Source: Clostridia bacterium
GTDB taxonomy: Bacteria > Bacillota > Clostridia > Oscillospirales > CAG-272
Length of the DNA stretch: 44,971 nt
Direction of reading: 5' to 3'
NCBI GenBank assembly: GCA_017539425.1
Contig: JAFYHA010000147.1
Coordinates: 1-44,971 of the forward strand
In this document: positions 15,225-24,319 of the stretch, one piece after another
How positions within the stretch are numbered: position 1 is the first letter of the stretch
How the letters are laid out: each line of letters opens with the position of its first letter
Position numbers and translations under genes: made by a program
The notes under the pieces: generated by a model
What the model saw: the letters and a program-made list of their open reading frames with translations, nothing else
What the model was told of the DNA's origin: nothing
The model's database searches: none

Positions 15225-16566
15225 TTGTGGAGTCCTCGAGTTTCATAACGGCAAAGAAGAAGCCGTCGGTATGATGGATGTGCGGGTAGAGCGTCTGCAT
15301 GCCCCGGATCCTCAGAGGCCCGACAGACGTATCCTGAAGGACAAACCGGGGATGGTGAAGCAGAAAGGCCCGGATCACGGATTCATTTTCTTCGGGCAAG
15401 AGCGTACAGGTGGAATAAACCAGTGTCCCCCCGGAACGGACGTAGGCGGAGGAGGCCTCCAGGATCCGGAGCTGAAGGGCAGGAAGATCCGCGGCCGCGG
15501 CCGGGTCCTTGTGCCGGATCTCCGGTTTTTTGAAGAGAATGCCGTATCCCGAGCAGGGGACGTCGCAGAGCACGGCGTCTGCTTTCCGGACCCAGTCCGG
15601 ATCGGTGTTCTGCGCATCGAACGGGGAAGTCCGGATGCACGAAAGGCCAAGCCGCGCCGCACTTTTTTGAATCAGCGGGAGTTTGTTTGCGTGAAGATCG
15701 CGGGCCACGACGCAGCCGCGGTCTGCCATATCGATGGCGAAAGCCAGACTTTTGGATCCCGGGCAGGCACAGACGTCCAGAACGGTCATGCCCGGTTTCA
15801 GTCCGGCAGCGCAGGTGCAGATCTGGGAGGATTCATCCTGTACAAAGAACAGCCCCTCTGAAAAGCCGGAAAGCCTGGCCGGATGACCGCCCGAACAAAG
15901 AATGCCTGCCGGGGAAATGGGGGTGGGCTCAAAGGTCAGGTCCGGATGATTCGTTCGCAGAAGCGCAATCAGGTCATCCCGGGACGTGCGCAGGGTGTTG
16001 ACGCGAAGTGTCAGGGGGGCGTGCGGCTGACCGGACAGAAGTGCGGAGGCCGTTTCAAATCCCAGGGCATCCGAAAACCGGGTCACCAGGGGAAGCGGAA
16101 TCCCGGTCTGCACAGAGAGCGCCTCCAAGGGGGCCGTTACAGGATCCGGAAAAACGGATTTTTCCGGGTTGCGAAGATACTGGCGCAATACGGCGTTCAC
16201 ATATCCGCGTTTGCGGACCGGAACGAGTTCCACAGTTTCATTCAAGGCGGCATGAGCGGGGATCTTGTCCGTTTCACGGAGCTGATACAGGCCCATCCGC
16301 AACGCGGTCCGGACGTCGTCGTCCAGCGTGTTCACGGGGTTGGCCGAGTAAGCGTTGAGAATATAGTCCAGAGTGACCTGCGTTTCGATGACTCCGTAGA
16401 CCAGACGGGCACAAAGCGCTCCGTCGGATTCAGACAGTCCGGACGAGGACAGGGCGGAGTCCAGCGCAAGGTTGGCGTAACTGCCCTGACGGATCCCTTT
16501 GAGCAGGATCTCGAAGGCCACGGAGCCGGCGCCGGGACGCCGGAAAGATTGTTTGGTTTTCGGCAT
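15214..16566 (-). CDS. rsmB: 16S rRNA (cytosine967-C5)-methyltransferase
   Basis: RsmB uses S-adenosylmethionine to methylate C967 of 16S rRNA. The N-terminal 140 residues form the NusB-like RNA-binding domain (LDYILNAYSANPVNTLDDDVR, PAHAALNETVELV). The Rossmann methyltransferase part has the SAM motif VLDVCACPGSKSLAFA, the PCSG catalytic loop (DVPCSGYGILFKKPEI) and the second cysteine in VYSTCTLLPEENE. The full 450 residues are present. A GAAGGAG site precedes the ATG, and fmt ends 24 bases upstream. Confidence 0.96.
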   Translation of the reverse strand: MPKTKQSFRRPGAGSVAFEILLKGIRQGSYANLALDSALSSSGLSESDGALCARLVYGVIETQVTLDYILNAYSANPVNTLDDDVRTALRMGLYQLRETDKIPAHAALNETVELVPVRKRGYVNAVLRQYLRNPEKSVFPDPVTAPLEALSVQTGIPLPLVTRFSDALGFETASALLSGQPHAPLTLRVNTLRTSRDDLIALLRTNHPDLTFEPTPISPAGILCSGGHPARLSGFSEGLFFVQDESSQICTCAAGLKPGMTVLDVCACPGSKSLAFAIDMADRGCVVARDLHANKLPLIQKSAARLGLSCIRTSPFDAQNTDPDWVRKADAVLCDVPCSGYGILFKKPEIRHKDPAAAADLPALQLRILEASSAYVRSGGTLVYSTCTLLPEENESVIRAFLLHHPRFVLQDTSVGPLRIRGMQTLYPHIHHTDGFFFAVMKLEDSTNAI

Positions 16567-16590
16567 AACGGGAGCTCCTTCGAAAAATTG

Positions 16591-17517
16591 TTAGGTCAGA
16601 CAGTCTCCGATCGAGATTTTCCGGCCGTTCACAAAGTCCTGCGCGCGCATCCGGCCTTTGCCTTCCGGAAGAACACCGAGCAGACGGAGAGAACCCTCTC
16701 CGCAGGCAACCACGATGCCGCCGTCAAACGAAACGACCCGGCCGGGCACGTCTTTCATGTCCGGGCCCGGCTCCGCACTTACGATTTTCAGGAGCTTTCC
16801 GTCCGGAAGATGTGTAAAGGCGAGGGGAAACGGAGAAAGACCGCGCACGCGGTTGTGCAGGGTGGCTGCGTCCAGGGACCAGCGGATCTCACAGTCCGCC
16901 TTCTCAATCTTGGCCGCATAGGTGGCCTTGGATTCGTCCTGTTCCTGCGGTTCGATCGTACCGGCTTCCAGACCGTCCAGGGTTTCCAGCAGCAGTTCGG
17001 CACCGACCGGACCCAGTTTATCATGCAGGGTTTCAAAATTATCCCTGGCCAGAATGGGCACTTCGCGCTTCAGAAGCATCTTCCCGGTGTCCAGTCCTTC
17101 ATCCATATGCATCGTCGTAATGCCGGTAAAGGGTTTTCCGTCCAGGATGGCGCGCTGCATCGGAGCGGCGCCCCGGTATTCGGGCAGCAGGGATCCGTGG
17201 ATGTTCACGCATCCGAAGCGCGGATAGCGGAGTACGTAAGGGGGCAGGATCTTTCCGTAGGCGGCGACCACGATGACGTCTGGGTCCAGAGCTTTGAGCG
17301 GCTCCAGGAAGGCGTCGTTGCGAAGCGTTTCCGGCTGAAAGACCGGAATGTCTTCGGACTGGGCGTAGACCTTGACCGGAGGGGGCTGCAGTTCATATCC
17401 GCGGCCTTTCGGCTTGTCCGGCTGTGTGACCACGCCGATCACGGTGTGGCGGCTGGTATGCAGCGCCTTCAGACTGAAAAGCGAGAACTCCGGCGTGCCC
17501 ATAAACAGAACGCGCAT
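16591..17517 (-). CDS. fmt: Methionyl-tRNA formyltransferase
   Basis: Fmt formylates initiator Met-tRNA with 10-formyltetrahydrofolate. MRVLFMGTPEFSLFSLKAL, the folate and catalytic block CVNIHGSLLPEYRGAAPMQRA (Asn, His) and GITTMHMDEGLDTG (Asp) mark the N-terminal domain; the C-terminal OB domain begins around the RVRGLSPFPLAF segment. The 308-residue length is standard. It sits directly before def in transcription order def-fmt, the usual pairing of formyl addition and removal, with a 15-base gap and AGGAGGAA in front. Confidence 0.97.
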   Translation of the reverse strand: MRVLFMGTPEFSLFSLKALHTSRHTVIGVVTQPDKPKGRGYELQPPPVKVYAQSEDIPVFQPETLRNDAFLEPLKALDPDVIVVAAYGKILPPYVLRYPRFGCVNIHGSLLPEYRGAAPMQRAILDGKPFTGITTMHMDEGLDTGKMLLKREVPILARDNFETLHDKLGPVGAELLLETLDGLEAGTIEPQEQDESKATYAAKIEKADCEIRWSLDAATLHNRVRGLSPFPLAFTHLPDGKLLKIVSAEPGPDMKDVPGRVVSFDGGIVVACGEGSLRLLGVLPEGKGRMRAQDFVNGRKISIGDCLT

Positions 17518-17532
17518 AGTCCGTGTTCCTCC

Positions 17533-17988
17533 TCAGTCGTCCAGCATCCGAATGACATGGTCCGTAAAGAGAATGCCGTTCAGATGGTCGATCTCATGGC
17601 AGAAGGCCCGTGCCAGAAGACCCTCTCCTTTGACGGTCTGCTCCTTGCCGTGGATATCGGTATACCGGACGGTCACCTCCATGGGACGGTGAGTGATTCC
17701 GAATTCGCCCGGAATGGACAGACATCCTTCGGTGTCCTCCTGTTCGCCGGAAGATTCGATGATCTCGGGATTGATCATCTGATAAACGGTGCCGGGTTCA
17801 CATTCCACAACGACGGCCCTGCGGAGCACTCCGACCTGAGGGGCGGCCAGCCCGACGCCGTCTGCGTTCCGCATCGTGTCCAGCATATCGTTCAGCAACG
17901 TAACGATGCGGGGCGTGATGGTATCGATCGGTTTGCAGACGGTACGAAGCGTCTGGTCCCCGACTTTAACGATCTTGAGTTTTGCCAT
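17533..17988 (-). CDS. def: Peptide deformylase
   Basis: Def removes the N-formyl group from new proteins. In 151 residues all three metal-site motifs are present: GVGLAAPQVG, EGCLSIPG (metal-binding Cys) and FCHEIDHLNG (HExxH with the catalytic Glu). The metal is probably Fe(II) as in other type I/III enzymes, which cannot be read from sequence. AGGAGG lies 5 bases before the ATG, and priA ends 9 bases upstream. Confidence 0.97.
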   Translation of the reverse strand: MAKLKIVKVGDQTLRTVCKPIDTITPRIVTLLNDMLDTMRNADGVGLAAPQVGVLRRAVVVECEPGTVYQMINPEIIESSGEQEDTEGCLSIPGEFGITHRPMEVTVRYTDIHGKEQTVKGEGLLARAFCHEIDHLNGILFTDHVIRMLDD

Positions 17989-17997
17989 AAGGTCCTC

Positions 17998-20481
17998 CTA
18001 TAGTGAAGACGGATTGACGTCCAAAGTAAGCAGTGATTTATGTCCCAGCAGTTTGGGATAAGAGGCATACACGGGCTCGATAACGGCCCGGGTCTCCCGG
18101 TTCCAGCGGCATTTGAGCACCAGCCTCATGCGGAAACTGTTGTCCACCCGGTATACGGGCGCCTCGAAAGGACCGAACAGGATGACTGGAACGGACGGGC
18201 TTGCGGACAGCCTGGAGCGCAGCTCCGCGCAGAGAATATCCGAGTCTTCCAGAACACCCTTTTCCTCCGTGCCCGAAACAGTCATCAGCAGAATGTCGCA
18301 GAACGGCGGATATTTCAGCACTTTGCGCAAGGGAATCTCTGAGGCATAAAACCGGGTGTAGTCCTGTGCGCAGGCCATGCGGATGATCTCGTTTTCCACG
18401 TTTTCGGTCTGTATGATCGCGGTGCCTGGCTTATCGGCCCGTCCGGCCCGTCCGATCACCTGGGTCAGCATGGAGAACGTCCGCTCTGCGGCCCGGAAAT
18501 CATCCAGGTGCAGCGAGGCGTCGGCCGACAGAACGCCGACCAGGGTGACATTCGGGAAATCATGCCCTTTGGTCACCATCTGCGTGCCGAGCAGGATATC
18601 GGCCCCGTGATTCCGGAACTGGCCCAGAATCCTGTCGTAGGAGGCTTTCGTGGAAGTGGTGTCCATATCCATGCGGAGGACGGACGCTCCGGGAAGGAGC
18701 GTGTGCAGTTCTTCCTCCACGCGCTGCGTACCGTAACCAAACCGGAGCAGATGCGTTCCGGCGCAGTTCGGACAAACGGACGGAACCGGCAGCCGGGTCC
18801 CGCACCAGTGGCAGGACAGGTAGCCGCGCGAGTAGGACCCCGGAACGGTGTGGTAGGTCATGGAGACACTGCAGTTCGGGCAGGTGATCACCGTCCGGCA
18901 GGATGCGCATTGGACATAATGATTGTATCCGCGGCGGTTCAGGAACAGAATGGCCTGTTCATTCCGGCTCAGCGTCTCACGGAGCGCGGCCAGCAGGGTG
19001 GCCCCGATCGGAGAGGTGTTTCCGCTCGGGATATCTTCCCGGATATCCGTGATGACGACGTTCGGAAGAGTTGCCGTCCCGTAGCGCTGCGTCAGCGTGA
19101 GCAGACGGTAGGTCCCCTCAACGGCTTTGTGGTAGGATTCCAGGGAAGGCGTTGCGGAGCACAGCAGCAGAACGGCATTGCTGTCCGCACACCGGAATCT
19201 CGCGACGTCCCTGGCGTGGTATTTGGGGTTCTGGTCGGATTTATACGTGTGTTCCTGTTCCTCGTCTATGACGAGAAGCCCCAGGTCCCTGACCGGTGCG
19301 AACACGGCGGAACGGGTGCCGACCACGATGCGGATCCGGCCGGCCTTGATGGCGGTGAATGCGTCAATACGCTCGCCTGTGGACAATCCGGAATGGATGA
19401 CGGCGACCTGATTGCCGAAATAGTTCTTGAATACCGAAACGGACTGCGGCGTCAGCGCGATTTCGGGGAGCAGGACGATGGCGCTCTTGCCCAGCGACAG
19501 GGCTTTTTCAATGGACTTCAGGATGACGCAGGTTTTGCCGCTTCCGGTCACGCCATACAGCAGGGCTGCGCCGGGTGAACCGGAATCCAGCATGGCGGCG
19601 ATTTCGCGCCGGCACTGTTCCTGATCCTTGTTAAGAAGGTATTCTGTCTTCGGACCCGTCTGGAGATTGGCATACGGATCGCGGGAGACCGAAATCCGGT
19701 TCTGCAGAAGGATGCCCTTGTCGCAAAGAGCCCGGATCTGTGCGGGGGAACTTCCTGTTTCCGCGGCCAGATCTTTTTCAGGAATGACCTTCCCGGGATC
19801 TTTCAGGAAAGCGTTCAGGATCGACCGGTGCGTCTGGGACCGGAGCTGTGTGGAACCGACTTTTTCTCCCCGGCTGAGCCGCCCGGCGGTTTCCGGATCT
19901 GCCCGGAGCTGATAGGTGTTGACGATCTTTGGCCCGGGGGAATCCTTGATTTCCAGACGATAGAGCAAAAGGCCCTTTTCACACAGCGTTTTTGCCAGCT
20001 TGATTCCGGCATAGCCGAAAACGTTCCGGAGTTCTGTGGCCGACGCGGTATGCCGGTCCCGGAACCAGTTCAGCAGTTCGGATTCTTGCGGGGTGTCGGG
20101 CAGAATGTCATTGCTGTCCGCAAAGTCATACTTTTCCTGGGCGCGGGACAGGGCGGCCGAGGGCACGATGGCCCGGACGGCATCGCCGATCGTACACAGG
20201 GTCGTGGCTTTCAGGAAAAAGCACAGGCGCAGGAATGAGGGGTCCAGGGACAGCGGAAGGGAACAGACCTGAAGGATTTCCTTGAGAGGCTGTCCGGGTT
20301 CCTCTTTGCCGGAATCTACGACGATTCCCAGACTGACGGCGTTGGTTTTCCCGAACGGGACCATGACGAATACGCCCGGACAGATCAGATCGCTGAGGGC
20401 ATACGGGACAAGATAGGAGTAAGCCCGGTCAATGGCATACGGCGAGTCCAGGATATGGATTTTTGCAGTTGCGGATGCCAT
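17998..20481 (-). CDS. priA: Primosomal protein N' (replication restart helicase)
   Basis: PriA recognises stalled replication forks and reloads the replisome. The 827-residue protein has an N-terminal DNA-binding domain (ending near residue 110), a winged-helix segment, and a helicase core with Walker A LYGVTGSGKTCVIL and DEEQEHTYK (a DEEH-type Walker B). The zinc-binding region has eight cysteines as CxxC pairs (CASCRTVITCPNC and CHWCG...CPNC), and helicase motif VI is in TQVIGRAGRADKPG. The ATG has GGGAGGAG in front. In B. subtilis coaBC precedes priA here; it is missing in this window, and rpoZ is next to priA after 69 bases. Confidence 0.97.
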   Translation of the reverse strand: MASATAKIHILDSPYAIDRAYSYLVPYALSDLICPGVFVMVPFGKTNAVSLGIVVDSGKEEPGQPLKEILQVCSLPLSLDPSFLRLCFFLKATTLCTIGDAVRAIVPSAALSRAQEKYDFADSNDILPDTPQESELLNWFRDRHTASATELRNVFGYAGIKLAKTLCEKGLLLYRLEIKDSPGPKIVNTYQLRADPETAGRLSRGEKVGSTQLRSQTHRSILNAFLKDPGKVIPEKDLAAETGSSPAQIRALCDKGILLQNRISVSRDPYANLQTGPKTEYLLNKDQEQCRREIAAMLDSGSPGAALLYGVTGSGKTCVILKSIEKALSLGKSAIVLLPEIALTPQSVSVFKNYFGNQVAVIHSGLSTGERIDAFTAIKAGRIRIVVGTRSAVFAPVRDLGLLVIDEEQEHTYKSDQNPKYHARDVARFRCADSNAVLLLCSATPSLESYHKAVEGTYRLLTLTQRYGTATLPNVVITDIREDIPSGNTSPIGATLLAALRETLSRNEQAILFLNRRGYNHYVQCASCRTVITCPNCSVSMTYHTVPGSYSRGYLSCHWCGTRLPVPSVCPNCAGTHLLRFGYGTQRVEEELHTLLPGASVLRMDMDTTSTKASYDRILGQFRNHGADILLGTQMVTKGHDFPNVTLVGVLSADASLHLDDFRAAERTFSMLTQVIGRAGRADKPGTAIIQTENVENEIIRMACAQDYTRFYASEIPLRKVLKYPPFCDILLMTVSGTEEKGVLEDSDILCAELRSRLSASPSVPVILFGPFEAPVYRVDNSFRMRLVLKCRWNRETRAVIEPVYASYPKLLGHKSLLTLDVNPSSL

Positions 20482-20550
20482 AGGCTCCTCCCGTTCAAGT
20501 AATGAAAGACCGCCCGGAACAGCGGACGGTCAAAAGCGGATGCCTCCGGA

Positions 20551-20862
20551 TCAGTTTTCGTCGGAATCCTGGGCAGCGGTGTCCGAGGGATCCAGGATCT
20601 CGATCGTGCACTCGTTGTTGCTGATCTTATCCACGGCTACGCGCACGGCGCGCTCATCGCGGTAGCGGGGGTTCATATAGGAATCGAAAGCGTTCTTGTC
20701 TCCTCCACGCTGGATCGCCAGCTGCTTGCGCTGCTCAATGGCCTCTCTCAGGCTGATGTATTCCTCGTTGACGATCCGGGCCATTTTGGCGGCGACGATC
20801 GTCAGCTGATAGCGGTTGAATCTTCCTTTGGATAATTCGGCGAAAGACGGATTGGTAATCAT
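20551..20862 (-). CDS. rpoZ: RNA polymerase omega subunit
   Basis: Omega helps assemble RNA polymerase by holding the beta-prime C-terminus. The 103-residue protein has the conserved N-terminal helix region NRYQLTIVAAKMARIVN followed by EAIEQRK, which fits RpoZ. The C-terminal 50 residues after GGDKNAFDSYMNP are longer than the usual omega and end in an acidic tail. It starts behind GAGGAG, 3 bases after the gmk stop. The downstream gap to priA is 69 bases and shows no clear terminator. Confidence 0.9.
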   Translation of the reverse strand: MITNPSFAELSKGRFNRYQLTIVAAKMARIVNEEYISLREAIEQRKQLAIQRGGDKNAFDSYMNPRYRDERAVRVAVDKISNNECTIEILDPSDTAAQDSDEN

Positions 20863-20865
20863 ATA

Positions 20866-21504
20866 TTATTCTCCTCGTTTGGTTTCTTGATTCAATAGTG
20901 AGCGGATCAGGTCCCGGTTCCGGTCCAGACGCTGCCGTTCCGCATGTGCGATCTCCAGGATATCTTTGGCGGCGGCTTCGATTCCGTCCGGACCTTCCTG
21001 GTTGCAGACGACGTAATCGTAATTGTGCATCTGGGACAGTTCGTTTCTGGCGACCTGAAGACGCTTCTGTATTTTTTCTTCGCTTTCCGTCCCTCTGGAA
21101 CGCAGCCTGTGTTCCAGGATTTGAAAAGAGGGAGGGATCATCATGATCAGTATGGTGTCGGGGTACTTTTCTCTGACCTGGAGACCGCCGTTGACGTCGA
21201 TCTCAAGGATCAGGTCCTTGCCTGCCGCGATGGCCGATTCGGCTTCGCTCCGCAGCGTACCGTAGTAATCGCCCGTTACATACCGGTTGTATTCCAGCAG
21301 TCCGTTGTTGCGAATCTGCTCTTCAAAAGCCTCCCGCGACAGGAAATGATAGGACTTGTCCGGTATTTCTCCGGTCCGCATCGCGCGGGTGGTGGCGGAG
21401 ACAGAGAGGACGAACTCGTTCGATTCGAGCAGTTTGTCCACGACCGTTCCCTTGCCGCTTCCGGACGGACCCGAAATGACGAAAATGAGACCGTGCTCTG
21501 CCAT
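20866..21504 (-). CDS. gmk: Guanylate kinase
   Basis: Gmk phosphorylates GMP to GDP with ATP. The P-loop is ISGPSGSGKGTVVDKLL, followed by SVSATTRAMRTGEIPDKSYHFL (GMP-binding Ser, Arg and Tyr), LEYNRYVTGDYYGT and LEIDVNGGLQVREKYPDT. The 212-residue size is normal. Its ATG shares one base with the remA stop (TGATG), and its ribosome site GAGGAGGA is made of the final Glu codons of remA. Together with xpt further along the window it belongs to purine nucleotide supply. Confidence 0.97.
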   Translation of the reverse strand: MAEHGLIFVISGPSGSGKGTVVDKLLESNEFVLSVSATTRAMRTGEIPDKSYHFLSREAFEEQIRNNGLLEYNRYVTGDYYGTLRSEAESAIAAGKDLILEIDVNGGLQVREKYPDTILIMMIPPSFQILEHRLRSRGTESEEKIQKRLQVARNELSQMHNYDYVVCNQEGPDGIEAAAKDILEIAHAERQRLDRNRDLIRSLLNQETKRGE

Positions 21505-21785
21505 CAGGATTCCTCCTCGAGATCCTCGACGGCATCCTCGTCCTCGGTCTCGGCAGACATCAGACGGTTCGCAATGGTCTCGGTCTGGATGGCGGATAAG
21601 AGGACGTGTTCGGAATCCGTGATGATCACGGAACGGGTTTTTCTCCCGCAGGAAACGTCAATGACTCTTCCGGAGTCTCTGGATTCCGCGATCAGGCGTT
21701 TGATCGGTGCGGAGTCCGGACTGGCCAGGGCTACGATGCGGTCGACGGCTACCATATTGCCGAAGCCGATATTGATAAATTTCAT
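21504..21785 (-). CDS. remA: RemA/DUF370 family regulator
   Basis: In Bacillus subtilis RemA is a DNA-binding protein that activates matrix and osmoprotection genes. The first 75 residues match the family well: [36 protein letters not shown], and [21 protein letters not shown]. The last 18 residues form an acidic tail. The gap from yicC (21786-21875) holds two GC-rich hairpins on the minus strand (GACCCG/CGGGTC near 21865 and GTCACG/CGTGAC near 21830), which are not followed by T-runs. The ribosome site is weak (AGAAGC). Confidence 0.9.
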   Translation of the reverse strand: MKFINIGFGNMVAVDRIVALASPDSAPIKRLIAESRDSGRVIDVSCGRKTRSVIITDSEHVLLSAIQTETIANRLMSAETEDEDAVEDLEEES

Positions 21786-21875
21786 AATGCTTCTAAAGGC
21801 GGGAACGCCCTGTCACGGGGCCTTGGGGCTCGTGACGCTCCTTTCTGCGATATGGCAACGACCCGGAAAGGCGGG

Positions 21876-22754
21876 TCAGGCAATGTTCTGGATCTGCTCC
21901 CGGATCTTCTCCAGTTCGTTCTTGACCGAGATCACGATCTTGGCGATATCCGCATTGATGCATTTGGAACCGATCGTATTGATCTCCCGGTTCATTTCCT
22001 GAAGGGTAAAGTCCAGGATCTTTCCCACGGAATCTTCTCGGTCCACGGTTTCACGGAATGCGGAAATGTGGGAGCCTAGCCGAACCAGTTCTTCGTCGAT
22101 CGCGACCTTGTCGGCAAAAATGGCGCATTCCGTCAGGATCCTTGAGTCGTCAAAACTCAGGCTGTTGTCCGCAAGCAGTGTGCGCAGGCGAGCTTCAAAC
22201 CGGTCGCGGTAGTCCGAAATGACTTTCCCGGAAACCGCCTGTATGCTGGCCACCGAGGCTTCGATCCGGTCCAATTTATTCAGGATATCGGTTTTGAGAC
22301 GGGAACCTTCCGCCGAAGCAGATTTCAGATACTGTTCCAGGGCAGGCTTCAGGACCTCCTGCAGATCGGACAGATCCTTTTCGGGATCCGAGAGTTCTTC
22401 GGGCTGCATAAACAGGTGGTCGTTTTCCGCGACCCGCATGACCGAGATGTCATCCGGGAGACCGAAGCGGTCCCTCAGGACATACAGTTCGTTCAGATAG
22501 GCCTGCGCAGCCGCGATATCCAGTTTCGGTATGCCTGACTCGGCCGAGGCGGCCCGGACGGAGATCGAGATCTTTCCGCGCGTGATCCCGTATTTCTGCA
22601 GGATGTTCCGGACGCTTTCCTCAAGATAGGCAAATCGTCCGGGAAGGCGGGCGGAGCAGTCCAGAAAGCGGTTGTTGACGGAGCGGATCTCTACCGTGTA
22701 GGCGGTCGTTCCGAGAACGGTATTCGATTTTCCGTAACCGGTCATGCTCAGCAT
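21876..22754 (-). CDS. yicC: YicC/YloC-family endoribonuclease
   Basis: YicC proteins are hexameric RNases; the E. coli member acts on RyhB and the Bacillus YloC is a homologue. The N-terminal MLSMTGYGKS, EIRSVNNRFLDCSARLP and RGKISISVR blocks and the C-terminal LDFTLQEMNREINTIGSKC and KNELEKIREQIQNIA blocks are the two Pfam-level halves of the family. The 292-residue length is typical. It is the first gene of the 11-gene housekeeping operon, about 50 bases behind a consensus promoter, with AGGAGG some distance upstream. Confidence 0.93.
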   Translation of the reverse strand: MLSMTGYGKSNTVLGTTAYTVEIRSVNNRFLDCSARLPGRFAYLEESVRNILQKYGITRGKISISVRAASAESGIPKLDIAAAQAYLNELYVLRDRFGLPDDISVMRVAENDHLFMQPEELSDPEKDLSDLQEVLKPALEQYLKSASAEGSRLKTDILNKLDRIEASVASIQAVSGKVISDYRDRFEARLRTLLADNSLSFDDSRILTECAIFADKVAIDEELVRLGSHISAFRETVDREDSVGKILDFTLQEMNREINTIGSKCINADIAKIVISVKNELEKIREQIQNIA

Positions 22755-22819
22755 AGTCGCTCACTCCGCCGGTTAAGGCGGCCTCCTGTCTTCAATAAGC
22801 GCTCTTTCTACAGTTACCG

Positions 22820-22848
22820 ATTATATACGCGCGTGGGGGTTTTGTCAA
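22820..22848 (-). promoter_or_regulatory. Consensus promoter of the yicC-to-thiN operon
   Basis: On the minus strand perfect TTGACA (22843-22848), 17 bp and perfect TATAAT (22820-22825). The 22755-23081 gap carries this promoter and, divergently, the efp promoter. The roughly 100 bp between them are purine-rich and show nothing else I can name. Confidence 0.92.
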
Positions 22849-22952
22849 GGGCGAATGGCCGGGCACAGACGAAAAAAGAGGCTGAAAACCCGGTCCGAAG
22901 CGAAAAATATGCGCAAAAATCCGAGAAACAGCCTCAAAAGCAAAAAAATGGG

Positions 22953-22981
22953 TTGCAAACGAGCCGAAAAATGAATATAAT
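22953..22981 (+). promoter_or_regulatory. Promoter of efp
   Basis: TTGCAA (22953-22958), 17 bp and perfect TATAAT (22976-22981). A leader of about 90 nt with a small GCCGGT/ACCGGC hairpin precedes efp. Confidence 0.8.
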
Positions 22982-23081
22982 AGCAACGATGTGAGATGTT
23001 TGTGACGGTCAAGACCGGGACATGCATTCGTTATTATTCGGCCGGTCAAGGCACCGGCAACATATACAACCGGAGGTAATT

Positions 23082-23639
23082 ATGGTAGTAGCAGGCGATT
23101 TCAAAAACGGTTTGACCTTTGATATGGACGGACAGGTTTATCAGGTCATTGAGTTCCAGCACGTTAAGCCCGGCAAGGGCGCCGCTTTCGTCCGTGCCAA
23201 GATCAAGAATGTGATCACTGGTGCCGTGACCGAGCGCACGTTCAGCCCGACCGACAAGTTCGAGAATGCATATATCGAGAGAAAGGATATGCAGTACTCC
23301 TACAACGACGGCGATCTGTACTATTTCATGGACCAGGAGACATTCGACATGATGCCCCTGAACTCCGACAAACTTCCGGACAGCTTCAAGTTCGTCAAAG
23401 AGGAAATGATCTGCAAGATCATCTCGTACAAAGGAAACGTATTCGGAGTGGAGCCCCCGACATTCGTGGAACTCCAGGTGACCAAGACGGATCCCGGTTT
23501 CGCAGGCAACACGGCAACCAACACGCTCAAGCCGGCAACCCTGGAGACCGGAGCGGAAATCAGAGTCCCGCTTTTCATCAACGAGGGCGATATGATCAAG
23601 ATCGATACCAGAACAGGAGAGTATCTGTCCAGAGCCTGA
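23082..23639 (+). CDS. efp: Translation elongation factor P
   Basis: EF-P relieves ribosome stalling at polyproline stretches. The 185-residue protein has the three beta-barrel domains. Domain I carries the modification loop [12 protein letters not shown], with Lys (not Arg) at the tip, the type modified by aminopentanol or lysyl groups in other bacteria. [17 protein letters not shown] and the C-terminal TGEYLSRA are standard. CCGGAGGTAATT precedes the ATG at 23082. It has its own promoter and a strong terminator, so it is monocistronic. No modifying enzyme (EpmA or YmfI) is in the window. Confidence 0.97.
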   Translation: MVVAGDFKNGLTFDMDGQVYQVIEFQHVKPGKGAAFVRAKIKNVITGAVTERTFSPTDKFENAYIERKDMQYSYNDGDLYYFMDQETFDMMPLNSDKLPDSFKFVKEEMICKIISYKGNVFGVEPPTFVELQVTKTDPGFAGNTATNTLKPATLETGAEIRVPLFINEGDMIKIDTRTGEYLSRA

Positions 23640-23650
23640 TTGGAACGGAC

Positions 23651-23696
23651 AGACAGAAAATAACGGATCGGGAAACCGGTCCGTTATTTTCTGTCT
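23651..23696. terminator. Bidirectional terminator shared by efp and bioY
   Basis: A 17-bp stem AGACAGAAAATAACGGA (23651-23667) and its complement (23680-23696) closes a short loop; the T-rich arm lies inside the stem. The bioY stop codon (23684-23686) is within the stem, so the two convergent genes share the structure. Confidence 0.85.
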
Positions 23697-24319
23697 GCAA
23701 GGTCCGGGTCCGGCGGTTTCGGACGGGGGGAAGAACCTTTTCCGGTCCTCGTGTCCGGCAATAGAGAGGACAAAGGTTTCTCCAAAGCCAGAGTCAGCAG
23801 GAACGCAAAGATCATCTTGAGCGCATCTCCGAGCAGAAACGGGATTACGCAAAGCATCAGAGTGGACGCCAGATCGTTTCCGGTCGAGACCATGAACCAA
23901 AGGCTGCCGATCGCGTACAGGACGATCGTCCCGGACAGCATCCCCAGGATGCGGAAAGGAAACCGCAAACGGGTCAAAGACAGATGAGAGAGGATCGAAG
24001 CGATGAGGGCACAGACCGGATAACCCGCGATATACCCGCCTGTGACGCCCAGTATCCGGTCGAATCCTCCGGTGAAACCGGAAAATACGGGAACGCCTAC
24101 AGCGCCGATACACACATACAGCAGGACGGCAACGAATGCGTTTTTGGGGCGTAGCATAAGGGAGATGACATAGAGGGCCAGTGTGGCCAACGTAACCGGA
24201 ACGGGACCGACCGGGATCGAGAACGGGGCGCAGACGCACAGCAAAGCTGCGAACAGGGCCGTAATGACCCATTCTCTAAGGGCGGTCCGTCCGGAGGAAG
24301 CGGAAGAGTCAGGCATCAT
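23684..24319 (-). CDS. bioY: Biotin ECF transporter substrate-binding protein BioY
   Basis: BioY is the integral S-component that binds biotin for ECF-type uptake. After a short polar N-terminus come WVITALFAALLCVCAPFSIPVGPVPVTLATL (residues about 13-43; the PVPVTL signature of the family) and LLYVCIGAVGVPVFSGFTGG. GGYIAGYPVCALIAS and further hydrophobic spans follow, about six in all. The C-terminal tail is Pro-rich. The start overlaps the birA stop by 11 bases behind GAGGTGG; a second ATG one codon later is possible. No EcfA/EcfT module is in the window, so it must use one encoded elsewhere or act alone. It is co-transcribed with birA and probably controlled by BirA. Confidence 0.92.
   Translation of the reverse strand: MMPDSSASSGRTALREWVITALFAALLCVCAPFSIPVGPVPVTLATLALYVISLMLRPKNAFVAVLLYVCIGAVGVPVFSGFTGGFDRILGVTGGYIAGYPVCALIASILSHLSLTRLRFPFRILGMLSGTIVLYAIGSLWFMVSTGNDLASTLMLCVIPFLLGDALKMIFAFLLTLALEKPLSSLLPDTRTGKGSSPRPKPPDPDLADRK

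Noticed and set aside
15883-18003. A 706-codon open frame on the plus strand opposite rsmB, fmt and def
   Set aside because: It is antisense to three clear essential genes, has no ribosome site or homology, and its amino-acid make-up (Arg, Gly, Gln, His rich) is that of a reverse-strand shadow in GC-rich DNA.
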